DNA from: Nissolia schottii
Lineage: Eukaryota > Streptophyta > Magnoliopsida > Fabales > Fabaceae
DNA: 64,000 bases
Direction of reading: 5' to 3'
Assembly (NCBI GenBank): GCA_003254905.1
Contig: QANU01067122.1
Location: 201,972-265,971, forward strand
Under the pieces are notes generated by a model, which worked only from the letters and a program-made list of their open reading frames with translations, was not told the DNA's origin and searched no databases. Shown piece after piece: positions 41,363 through 54,000 of this stretch (positions are counted from its first letter, which is position 1; every line of letters starts with the position of its first letter). The position numbers were made by a program, and so were the translations under genes.

Positions 41363-42375
41363 TTAGGAAGATGCCAATGCCTTTTCTCTGATATACTTGA
41401 TACATGCTACCATTTTCTCATTGTCAGGGAAGTTTTCTTTGATGACTGGGGCATCCTTGAAATTATTAAAACATGAATGCAAGTGAGGGAATTTCTCTGC
41501 TTGTACGACCTTCACTTCAAACATATCTTCCAGAGTTACCAGAAATTTGAAAATTGACGCAAAAACTATGTCCACAATGTTAATAGTGTCTCCTCCAAAG
41601 AATTTCTTCTGATCACCTAAGCATTGATCCTCAACAACTCTCAGATGTTCCCAAACCTTCTCTATGACCTTCTCCCTCTCTTCAACAGTGGCGCGGAAGA
41701 GTGCCGCAACTGCAGGAAACTTTAAACATTGACCCAAACATTATTTACACTTTGAATCAACATATGAATACTAGAGCATACAAAATCAAGACAATACACT
41801 AAATTAACTCATGAATTGACCCTTATAACCATTTAATTATGCGGTCATATTATAAAAAATAGTTTCAAAATCACACACACATATATATATATATATAACT
41901 ATATGATTATACTTACGCTGACCTGATCAAAATTAATCTTGAATTGACTAGCTCAAAAGGGTAATTGAAAACATGAGTTGGATTAATTATTATTCTTAGT
42001 GAGGCCATGTGCTTATGATGATGTAGGAAAGGCTAGAAAAACACATGAGAGAGTTTCTAAACATACCATCTGATCAGCATACGCAACCCAAAACCTTGCC
42101 TGAGCTCTATCATAGGGATCAGCAGGGACCAATGGGTTCTGTGGCCATAACTCATCAATGTATTCAACAATGATCATGGACTCACATAGGGGTTTTCCAG
42201 CATGAACAAGCACTGGGGTCTTCTTTTGAACAGGGTTGTATTGAAGGAGTTGAGGGCTCTTGTTGAAACGGTCTTCCTCTATGTTCTCATATGGGATACC
42301 CTTCAACTTTAGGGCCCAGACCACCCTCATGGTGAAGGGACTATACCAAAATCCATGTAGCTTCACCTCATCCAT
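41363..42375 (-). CDS. Tau-class glutathione S-transferase, copy 5 (221 aa)
   Basis: Exon 1 is 42067..42375 and exon 2 is 41363..41719, phase 0, 347-bp intron with a (CA/TA)n tract. Catalytic Ser12 (YSPF), [10 protein letters not shown] and [15 protein letters not shown] are intact. Exon 2 starts [16 protein letters not shown] and has [14 protein letters not shown] and [18 protein letters not shown]. Its intron and exon 2 resemble copy 1 more than any nearer neighbour. It stands 8.3 kb upstream of copy 4 because of the Copia and 920-bp insertions. No sign of inactivation. Confidence 0.94.
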
Positions 42376-42423
42376 CTTTAATTGGCTTCAGTTCCTTGTG
42401 TTTTGCTAAAGCACTGAACTCTC

Positions 42424-42431
42424 TTTATATA
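42424..42431 (-). promoter_or_regulatory. TATA box of GST copy 5
   Basis: TATATAAA on the minus strand, 49 bp upstream of the start codon; the spacer is shorter than in the other copies because of a small leader deletion. Confidence 0.72.
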
Positions 42432-42619
42432 GTGATCATTCAAGTCATTTTGGCTTCTTCAACAAGTTCAAACTTTAGAAATATAATAGAATGGGGGATG
42501 CTATGAAGTGACCTTAGTGTCTTTCATGGAAGTAACCTTCAACATAAATTTCGGATTTAAATCATATGAAGCATTCGTGAGAGAGAAAAACGCAGTCCAG
42601 ATAAAATAATGTATATTTG

Positions 42620-42624
42620 TGACG
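42620..42624 (+). promoter_or_regulatory. TGACG half-site upstream of GST copy 5
   Basis: TGACGTCTA in the position aligned with the sites of copies 2 and 3, about 245 bp from the start codon. Confidence 0.4.
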
Positions 42625-42699
42625 TCTATAAAAACAATTTCTTTTTTATGGATGTAAGCTTCCTTGATCCTTCGTCCTTGTTCTTTGGGGGTCACGTCC

Positions 42700-45000
42700 T
42701 TACATAAAAGCAATTTTTTTTTCGCCAATAAATATAAGATTAATTTTTATACATTATAATATAAAGTATGTTATATTAACATATTATATACTAGTGGGGG
42801 TATGCAAAAAGAAAACTGCAGTAAAAACGGTTCAAATGTATAAAAAAAAATTGAAATAGGTAAATTATAATTTATTTTTAAGGATAAAAGTGAAAAAAAG
42901 TTAGATTCCAAGTGACAGCTATTTTTTAATATCTCTTTTATTTAATAATATAGATTACCTATAGGACTTTCAAGACATGTTCAATTAAATGTTCGTGCAA
43001 ATTTTTCAATACTGAGAGCACATCATAAATCAAATTCTTACTTTATTACTCTTGTCTTATTATGTGAAAAATATAAGAGTAACCGACCTGTGTGGGTAAA
43101 ATCATGTAACTTTTGTGTTTCATATTTTAGAAAGTCAATATTGAAGAACAGAAGCAAAAGGAAAGTTGTACACATTTCCCTTTCCTCACATTTTCTGATT
43201 TGAAAGATAAAGTATTTTAGATTATCATTTAATTATAATTTTAAAGTTTTTATTATAAAAATAAAAGTTTAACTATATAATATTCTATAATTAAATGTTA
43301 AAATAAAAGTTTAACTAATAATATATCAAAATTAAATTTCAAAAAGAAAAATTGAAAATGATATTGAAAGACATAAAAAATGTAGGGTTATCTTGTATGT
43401 GAAAATAACTTGACCCACAAGTCGGTGCCTTTTTTTGTTCTCTTGTTCCTAGCATCGAATGACGCAAGCTCTTACACTAGCACAGCCAACAATTTGTGCA
43501 GAAATCATGTCGTGATGATTGTTCTTTCATGTGAGAAAAAAGACACTAGGTATAATTAACTGGTTTTCATTTATTTCTCTTATAAAATGTTTGTCCTGGG
43601 GACCAATAAATTTGACAATAAAATAAAGTAATAAAACAAAAAAAATTAAAAATATTTTTTCCATATAAATTACGGTATTGATGTAATAGGTTTTTTTTTA
43701 AAGAATTTATGCGTGCAATTTTTTTTTTACTTGCAAAAATGAGGATGATGCAATGAATAAATGAACACACTAGACAAGATAAGATTAAGAAATATTACAT
43801 TAGAAAGAATATTAAATAACACCTATAGTACAAAAGATGATAAAATCTCATCCTATATGATTTAAACATGTGAGACAAAGATCAAGAGAAATCCCAATAA
43901 AAAAAGTAGATCAAATGATAAATAACTCATTAACTAGAAGTAAAAAAAAATCTAAAATACTACTAAAAAGCTATTAAAAAGATTTAAAAATTAGTAATAC
44001 AGTAACATAATACCCCGTTGTTGTCATGTGTACAAATTTTCTATTCATATAGTAGCGTAAAGAGATCTGACTTTTTCACATTAAAAATTAAAGTTTAAGC
44101 GATACCTACAGATGTCGTAAGAGCTTGCATCACTTATACACATCTAATAAACGGTTGAGAAAATATGCAGAGCGGGTGGAAGGGGTGGTTTCTGAGTAAA
44201 CACTAAACAGTAAATTGACTTCTATTAAATTAAATTCATGCCGTGGGTGTTTGTGCTGTATGTTACTTGTTTGATTTGAAGACTTGCGTCGTTAAAAATA
44301 AAAACAAACAATTGAAATAATAATACCCCTCCAGCCTTAACAAAAACTCTAAATGGAGTTAATTAAACCAAAAAGTTACCAACATGATCATAGCTTTGAT
44401 ATAAATATCCTAACAAGTAAACCTTCAAATTCATCCTTCATGTGGTCAAAATTAGTAAAATTCATCCTCAAGTTATTAAAAGTCATATTAGTCTCTAAAA
44501 TTATCAAAATTCAATTAAATTAATCCTTTAACACTAATCAAATTAGTCCCTCATATAGACTAACTTGACTTACTTTTGATAACTTTAAATTAATGACAAT
44601 TTTTATAACCTAGAGACAAACTTGACCAATTTCACAACCTCAGATGAATGAGGATTTAACCCCACGTTATTCAGTTATGGTTTGATGCATGAAATGCTGA
44701 GGACAAGCAGCACAATTTATAGTAGAGGGAGGGGAACTAGAAACTTCTGAATGCAGAGAGATTTTTGCATGTTATTTCATTTGAACTATCTAGGGACTTT
44801 GTTAACAAGTAATTCTATGTTGTAAGTTAACTATTTAGTAAGACTCAAGCTTGCTAATTTTAATAGGAATTCATTTCATTCTATCATGATATAGAGAAAA
44901 ATAGCCATATGGCTTTTGAGGTCACGGCAAAATTGTTGGAATCTACATTCCTAAATATGAGTAGCATGATGCTGGAAGTGCACATAGGCAAAACATTCTC
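42700..45000. other. AT-rich intergenic DNA, mostly featureless
   Basis: Holds an RTE LINE fragment (43735-43920) and a weak fold-back at about 44410-44650, where TTATTAAAAGTCATATTAG-type words recur inverted (possible old MITE). 44900-45000 is probably the 3' UTR of the TFB1 gene. No gene supported. Confidence 0.5.
43735..43920 (+). mobile_element. Degenerate RTE-type LINE fragment
   Basis: CACACTAGACAAGATAAGAT followed by CATGTGAGACAAAGATCAAG-type sequence encodes, with stops, HTRQDKI..YIR and HVRQRSREIPI.KVDQM. This is the C-terminal signature of RTE reverse-transcriptase proteins. The same region of a related LINE is found on the minus strand at about 52680. Confidence 0.6.
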
Positions 45001-48000
45001 CTAAACATAACCATTAGACTTCGCTCCTTTTGCATTTCTTTTCTTAATGTCAGCATCATAATGTAACAGGGCAGCATCCAGAGCCTGCATCAGAAAAAAT
45101 TGTCCTTGTCTTTAAATCAGCCATAAGATGCAACAAACACTAGGGATATTGCAAAATTAAAAACAGCAACAGCAGCATAACCCATCCATTAAGTTGGATT
45201 TTACAAGAGCATTAATCACGGCCGTTCTGCAAAACAACCATCTTTCTGCTGAAAACAAAAGTTGAGTAGAGGCAATAGGTGGCTAACTAATTTCTATTCT
45301 CATGAAAATTTTAGTGAAAAGTATTAGGCAGTAAAATTATTTTAGTGGTGCTTGTAGTAACAAACAGAATTTTGTGACAAAAATGCAAAAAAGCTCTGCA
45401 TGAGGGATCAATCAATACTCACACAAGTGACTCGTTCCTTTACAGCAACCCATTTACTCTGTTAAAGTTATAATAGTTTTCCTTTATATCTCCATTGATA
45501 GCTTTTACAGTTTTTGGTTTATATTCTTGTTTCTTTATAAAAGATCTCTGATCTTACTTTCCGTAATTCTCTTCTTTTCTTAATGAAATTCTTCTTTTAT
45601 CCCCCCCCCCCCAAAAAAAAAAAAAAAANGAAACCTGGTGCCGCAGGTCCGACGACTGTGCAGATACCTTTATTTCCTGGGAAATAACAGAGAAAAATAA
45701 GAACACTTGCTGCAAATAACTCTAATTGTAGGAATCCATGTAAGGCGAGGAATGCTAGCAGAGACTTTTGCTAAATATATACCTCGAGTTTAGAATATAG
45801 TTGTGATATGGAATCCTTTAATCTTCTGGTCTGTATTTAATTGGCAGTGAACAAGACATTAGACATAACAACATGAAGTTAAAAAAATTCTGGACGAGCA
45901 TAACTATAACTTCCTTGACAGGATATCCAAGCCCCTTTGATCAAAGGGCGTGTTAGAGTTGTAAAAAGAATTACTGGATGCTTAAGCCTATTGGGACAGA
46001 TGGTTTGCTAAACTTGGATGCTATATTTTCCTTTTTTGGATAAAGTAAGCGGTTTGCTACATCACCTAAAAGAGGTAATTGAATGCACATATTACGCAAT
46101 AGTATCAACCCCTGTACCTCGACATATTAAACTGATTAATTGTGATTAAAGCCAGCAAAATTTATTTAATCAACCAAGTTTTGACAAAATTTGTTTACTG
46201 ATTGACTTATCATTCAAGCAAACAGTTGCAAGCCAGATTTAGGAATTTGGCTTATGTAAGGAAATTCTTGCAACGTAAACACCAGACAGTATAATGCAAG
46301 AGACTTAATCTACTAGGAAGCCATAATATTATGCTCTAAATGCACTGCTCCTTGAAATGTGTATGAGAGAGAAGGGTAACAGGAAAAAAGCGTGATGAAG
46401 ACAACATCCATGATAAAAGCAAAAGACACAAGATGAACTCAAAAAATTACTCTTGAAATTTTAGCGGTGCAATATTAAATAGGTTATGAATAACATTCAG
46501 CATTGAAAGATCTTGTTAAAATCACAAAAGTTAAACGTTTACCTTACTTAAAAGGGCCTGCGTTGTAATTGGATATGAAGACCAAAAATGCCTCAGCAAT
46601 TCCTGACTGCACACCCAATGCTGGAAGGAAAGACATTTTTTTATTACAAGAAGTTAACACTTAGAACTTCCCAAAACAATACAATATCATTGAAAGCTAT
46701 ACAACTTGGAAATAAGAGCAATATATGCCACTCTCTCAACATATAAAGAGAAGTCCCTAAGATCATCTGCTTCTCTCTTGTCAATTTCTTTCCACCCATT
46801 TCCATTCTTTTTTGTTTTGCATATTTCCTTTCTCAAAGGCCTCAAGAAATATTGGAGTTGACTCACATCTAGTAGTTTCTCCTTAGTTGTGTTGGGCAAA
46901 ATATCAAGGACGCTCTCCTGTGAATTTTTCCCAAGATGAGATTTGGTGCTTGAGATACTTTTGGTCAATCCATTAAGGACCTGGAAAATAATAAATGACT
47001 TTCATTGTCGATAGGAGAGAATAATTGTTAACAGCGGAAAAACAAAGCAGGACCTGTTGTCTTAGTATAATATTGGGCATTTAAAAATATAATATACCTT
47101 TATCAATTTTTCAAAAAGTTCAAATGAAAGAATTATGTGATACAAATATGTCATTACCTTAAAAGCAACCTCAGGACTAAATAGAGGATCCCTTAATCCC
47201 ATAGTCTTGATCTTAGATATGGATGCCCTCAAAGCGCCATAGGCTTCCTCAGAACTCAAACTGCATTTTATTTGCTCCATTCCAGCTTGGGAATCATCCA
47301 AAGTTTTTACTGCATTAGCTTGTTGGGAATCAAAATAGTCACGAGGATCCTGATCGAGAAACAAACATTAAAGTCATAATATACTTAATAATATGCAAAG
47401 AAAACTACTGAATTAATGTATAAATTTCATAATTTGTGTTCACCAGAAATATATGATACAATTACAACAATAACTATTGCCCAATTAATTCTTGAGACAC
47501 AGTTAGACCTTGATACTGAGTGGTGCAAAAGGATGATTATCCTGTGCCTGAAGATCCTCAATCTGGGTCATAGAAATTCTGTTACGTCTTTCCTCCTCTG
47601 TAACCCCGTCAGATTCTGTACAGCAGTATGAAATAAGATCTTGCCAAACATGAATGGAAAGGAAAAGAATAAGAGAGAATTAGCCACACTAACCATGTTT
47701 TCTCCGAGCCAGAATTTCTGCAGCTGCTCTTGGGTTTTCCATTTCTATATCTACATTTATATTTTGAAATCTGACTCATCAGACTAGACCATTCAGAAGT
47801 AAACAAGACGCATACTTTCAAAACCAAAAACTGTTATTTTTCCGGGAAAAAAAAGAGGACATATCTGCAGCTAAATAGGCTAAATGAAGCAGTTCTGCAG
47901 TAATATAACATTATCAACATAGTAAAGTAATTGAACCAAATTGCAAATAACCCCCCCTGTCAGTAAACATTTGTTAGCATGTTAGTTGTTTTGACAATTT

Positions 48001-51000
48001 GGTCCATAAGTTGTGCTTGTGCAGGAACAAACCTTTTTTTTATATAATTACAGTTCATGTTATTGCAGGATGTTATTACTCATGCTACTGTAGCACCGTA
48101 CAACTCACAATATAGTAGGACAATTAATGTCGCACTGTAAAAACTATGCTCTTCATCTATTCTATAAAGTGAAAGCACAAGCAGATAGAACACTGACACA
48201 ACAAATGACTCCAAGCACATTAACCATCAGGCCATGCAACATTTATCAATCTTAATGGATTTACAATCAAGGACTTTTTCTGTCTGCATACATTTAATAC
48301 AAAAGTATAACGAACATACTCAATGATACAAGCAGTCATAAAACAAAGCAAATACGAGATCAAAGTCTAAAAATATATAGAATTATGTCTAGTAAATACA
48401 TAGAAAATAATACATCAAATAACAGAGAGAAATTACCTAAAGTTTTCCCTTCAAGAACAACTGCACCTTGTCTGTTAAGATCTTGCAACAATGTTCTTCG
48501 ATACAAAGAATTTTGAGCTTCGGATATCTCCTTGCTACCATCACGGAAGATCCCATGATCCTTCTCGTTGAACAGAGAAAAAGGTTAAGATCCAGAAATA
48601 CAACGCAGACCTTGCACTTATGAACCAACAGCACAGCTAGATAACTATGCATGCTTGCAAACACTTGACATTTCATTAACTACTAAATGATCTCATTAAG
48701 AACTAAATGATCAGGCAGCATATGGTATGAAATATGAATGAGTTAATATATTGGATAAATAAGACAATTTATTAGAGGCTACGTCAAAACAACTATAAGA
48801 ACATAAGGGTGACATTTTCCCCTTGTGCTTGGATTTTACTTCATTTTATCCTAGCATTTTGTGGCTTTCGCCCTTTTCTCCTATAAACCTCTCATCCTCA
48901 CTGACACGTGGGTAAAGAAAGAGGCTGAAGCAGCAAATCAAGGAACAAGCCAGTCAGAATGGCACTGGTGATTGTCAGAGGGGAGGATGGAAGCCATAGG
49001 CATAAAGTAACACAACAGAAAATGTCAATCTTACTCATATTCACAGAAACGGTTATCTTCTCTCCCTCAATCATTTCCCTTTTATCTATTTTACAAACAC
49101 CTCAATCCTTTCCCTTTTCTCAATTCCTATAAACATGGGACATTGCTAAGGCCCACATAGACTCTATGGCTCATAATAGTTTTTGGCACCAGTGGGTGAT
49201 GGAAATTGTGATAGAAACCTGGTATTTGCTTATCATGATAATCTGAAAAAATGCCGTATGTTAACAACAGAAACTGATATTCCAGAGTGGAAATCAGTCT
49301 CAGATTGAGTAACAATATGAAAACAAGCAGGAAAACAACAAAAACGATCAAAGAAAATATCCTGGAAGGAACACTTCACCCTCATAGTTCCTCTCAATTC
49401 TTGCCTGACCTTCTCCCCATTCCCCTTACAAGTATAAAGCTGTATTTCCCAACCAAATCTCACAATTTTCCGCACATTCTCTCTCCTATGCCACCTCAGC
49501 ATAACTAACTCCTCCTTTCCCTGATTGGTCTTTATCATGTGCTTTTCCCAGTGCTCGTGTTTTGATAACTCTGTTAACACTATCAACAGGGGTGCCCTCA
49601 GTATCTCTAGTATAAAATCTTTACAAAGTGTATTTTGAGTTTCTTGAATTGTGTTTGGTATCAGAGACAGGACAAAGAGACAAAGACACGTTGACAGAGA
49701 CAAATAAAATTCTTGTCCTCCACGTAAAAATTTTCTGTCTCCCTATCCCAACTTCAGGGAAGTACAAAAAATATCCCAACTTCAGTGAGGTACAAAAATT
49801 ACAAAAATTTTGCACGCAAGTGTCTTCTGCAACAAAACTTCAAGCAGAATTACTGTACTTAGTTCACAAACTTTGGCAACTTCCATATGAAACTACAAGA
49901 TGGCCCCAACTTTACAAAATATATGGGTCTGTCTGGAACGATTTTACTTTTATGTTTCCTAAAACACTTTTTAAAAGCAATTTTAAATTCAGTTTTAAAA
50001 AATAGAAGAACAAAAAATCTGTTGTGCAATTTTAATCTTAAAACAGTTTTTTAATGATAAAAAATAAAATTTTGTTTGGATGATTATTTTAAAAAATAAG
50101 ATTTAATAATAACAAAAATCGTGCTCCATGTCACCGAATCTGACTTGGGACTTTCCTCAAAACACCTTCCCCACAATAATACATGTGGATCATGGTGTTC
50201 TGAACATGAGGTCATCATCAAAACCAAACTTTACCACAGACCCATGAACTATTTTCCCCAAGCTTAAATCGCCAAGGCCAGCACTTAACCACAAACAGGT
50301 AAGTAAACTTATTAGGCATAACCCCATAACAAAGCATGGTTCTGTTAAAGAGGAAGGTGTGACAGAACAGATTATTATTATTATGGGTATTATTATAGTT
50401 AGAGGGAAAAGGAACGAGGAAGTGTAGTGTATGGCATTGAGGTTGGAAGAGGTGGAAGCAGACTTGGTGAGGATAGAGGGTTGTTCGGAGGCCCAATTTG
50501 AGGATGAGGGTGTGGATTTGGGTGGGGTTGGGGAGAGTGTTGCAGGAGTGAATGCCTCTCAATCAAACCAATGCTCTGTCGCCATTGGACTTGCTGGTTT
50601 GCTTCCATACCCAACTCTGCTACAGGTTTGCAAACTGCCACCCTGTGCCATGGTGTCTCCCCTCATCCTGTCTCTGGCCGATGACTTTCCTAAAAATCAG
50701 ATATCCCTATAGGCCAGTGAGATTGAAGAAACAGAGTAGCAAGGGACATAGGGAGCTAGACTACCGGAGAAATAAAATAAAAAAGAGGGTGAGAGTTGTG
50801 CTTGCTTGGATTCGAAAGGAGGGTGCAAATAAAAAGCTCATCTTATTTACAAGTTTGCCACCGTGTTCTGAACTAATCCAAAACAAAAAAGGGAAAGCAT
50901 CTTTGAACTGTTTTCTATTTTCTGTGTTTAAAATGCACAATCTGTTCTTCAATTTTTTAAACAAAAACAAATTGCCAAACAACTCTTTTTGTTTTTCTAT

Positions 51001-54000
51001 TTTTAAAAATCAAAAACATTCACACTTACCAAACAGGCCCTATATGTCCCTATGCTTTGTGTTTTTCTTTGTTCTCCTAGTCTTAGAAACTTGAAGAAGA
51101 AGCCACACCAAATTAGCTTGAATTCTTAAAACAAAATCTACATAACAATAACTATGCCAACAGAGTTGGCTGCCAATAATCAACATCAACAACTAAGCCT
51201 TATTACACTATGTGGGGTTGGCTACATGGGCCAAACGACGTCATAATGCTTTGTTTTATGCCATGTCTGCATTTAAATCTAACTTCCAAATTTCTTCTAA
51301 TAGTTTTCTCTATAGTTTTTCTAAGTCTTCCTCTACCTTTAGCTACCCGTCATTTGATCTACTCATTGTACTGGGGCTTCTTCAGGTTTCCTCCTTACAT
51401 GTCCAAACCACCTTAGACAAGATTTTACCTTTTCCACTACAGGTGCTACCCCAACTTTCTCTCTATTGCATTCATTTTTAATCCTATCTTGTCTCTAGTG
51501 TGTCCACTCATCCAAAGCAACATCCTGATTTCCGCAACAGCCCATTGACTGCCAATAATCCTCAAACTAAAATAGTTAGCAAAACCTAATAAGATAAGCA
51601 CAATTTGACACGAAATGGTTTTAAGTTGCAACTGAAATTTTAGTTTTAAAATGGGTGAAATTTGCATAAAATATGAAATACAATCTAAAAGAACCTCCTA
51701 TGTGAGATTGAGGAATAGTTTCATTCACCATACAGGAAGGTGAGTGTAATCATCTCCTTGGTCTGCTTCCATGTCTAAAGTTGGATCAACCCGCCGAACC
51801 TGCAAACATGCAGACGAAAGGGAAAAGAGCATAATTGAGATAACATAGATGGAATTGAGAATGAAATGAAAGATCACGAGCAAGAATTTAACAGAAACAA
51901 TAGAAAGACCTTCTTTCGAGCTTCAATTTCCAATATCTCGTCATCTTTCAAAAATACAGCAAGATCCTCATCTTCAGCAGCCTCAGCAGCTGCCGCAACA
52001 GCATTTTTGGTACTATGGAGATATTCAGCTTTAAAATATTTGTTCCAGAAATCTACCTCATTCATCTTTAGTTTGGAGACCATGGGGGAAAATAAAATAA
52101 CTTTAGTATTTAAAGCGATAGATAAATTCAAGTAAATGGTTATCAAGGAGGATAATACACGTTTTATTAATGTCAAACATACCCTTTTAGGAACAAAATT
52201 GAGGAATGCCTGGTGAACGGCTGGTTTTAGGGCAAAAATCTGGAAAGATAATAATGCAAAGAAAGTAAGGAAATAAAGAAGTCCACATGTTAATATTTTC
52301 TTCTCTCTTTTTTTTAATCTATTTTCTTTTCTTTTAAATGAAAGAAGATGAAAATATATTAGAACAACAACAACAACTAAACATTGTCCCACTAAGTGGG
52401 ATTGGCTACATAGATCAAATGACGCCATAGTACTTTGTCTTGGACCATGTTTGCATTCAAGTTATTAACTTAAAAATCTCTTATAATAGTTTCCTCTATG
52501 GTTTTATTAGGTCTTCCCCTACCTCTAACTAATACGTTACCGTCATTTGATCTACCCTTCTCACCAAGGATTCTTTAGGTCTTCTCTTCACATGTCCAAA
52601 CTACTTAATGCGAGATTCTACCATCTTTTCCACAATAGGTGCTACCCTAATTTATCTCTAATGCATTCATTTCTAATCATATCTTGCCTAGTGTGTCCAC
52701 TCATCTAACACAACATCTTCATTTTCGCAACATGGAGTTTATTTTCATGCTGGCTCTTTACCGCCCAACACTCAATTCCATATAACATCGCCAATCTCAC
52801 GATGTGCGGTAAAATTTTCCCTTAAGCTTGAGTGGTTCTCTTTTATTGCATAGAACCCTTGAAGCACTCCTCAATTTCATCCAGCCAACTTGGATCCTAT
52901 GGTTTACATCTCCCTCTATCTCTCTGTCATTTTGAATAATGGCTCCAAGATTCTTGAACGTTGTGACTTGTGGTATAGTATCATTCCCAATTTTCACCTC
53001 TAGGTTAAAACTTGGACACCACTTGCTAAACTTACATTCCATGTATTTGGTCTTACTTTTACTTATACGATAACCATGTGCCTCCAAAGCATGTCTCCAT
53101 AGTTCTAGCTTTCCATTTAATTGTTGATTCTCCAACCAAAACTACATCATTTGCAAAAAGCAGGCATTGTGGCACCAGATCTTGAATTTGTTCAGTAAGG
53201 ATATCCAAGACTAGGGAAATCCTCTGTGCTCCACCTTGCGTTCTCATGCTAATTGTAACCCCCTCATACATATCCTTGAATGCTCATATATTGCCAATCC
53301 GAACTCCTTTCTTCTCCAAAACATTTCATAAAATCTCCCTTTGCACCATATCATATACCTTCTCCAAATCAATGAAAACCATATGCAAGTCTCTCCGATC
53401 CCTCCAATACCTCTCCATCAATCTCCTCAAAAAGCAAATCGCTTCCATGGTAGATCACCAAGGCATAAAACCAAACTGATTTTCTGTTATGCGAGTCTCT
53501 AGTCTCAACCTTCGCTCAATTGCTCACTCCCATAATTTCATAGTATGACTCATCAACTTAATCCCTCTACAATTTGCACAATTTTGTATCCCTTGTTTAT
53601 ATAGATGGGAACTAAGATACTCTTCCTCCACTCATCTGGCAGTTTCTCCAACATCGTGATCGCATTAAACAACTTTGTAAGCCAACTTACACCCTTCTCT
53701 CCTAGACATTTCCATACCTTAATAGGTACATAATCAGGTCCCACTGCCTTGTCGTTTTCCATTCGCTTCAAAGCTTCCTTTACCTCAGATTCTTGAACTC
53801 CCCGATAAAAAGTATAATTTTGGTCTTCTTCCCTGATATTCAGCCTATCCGATTGTGGAAGTAACTCGTGCCCTTCATTAAATAACTTCTGGAAATAGCT
53901 CTTCCTTCTTTTCTTGATGTCTTGTTCCATTAGCAAAATGTTACCACCCTCATCCTTGATGCATTTCCATACTCTAAATCTCTTGTCCTTCTTTCCCTAC

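Noticed and set aside
44410..44650. Fold-back MITE
   Set aside because: Inverted similarity is weak and no target duplication is visible; kept only as a remark in the intergenic entry.
49233..50005. Open frames on both strands in TFB1 intron 11
   Set aside because: Intronic, repetitive sequence (GACAGAGACAAATAAAATTC-type repeat words) with no family signature.
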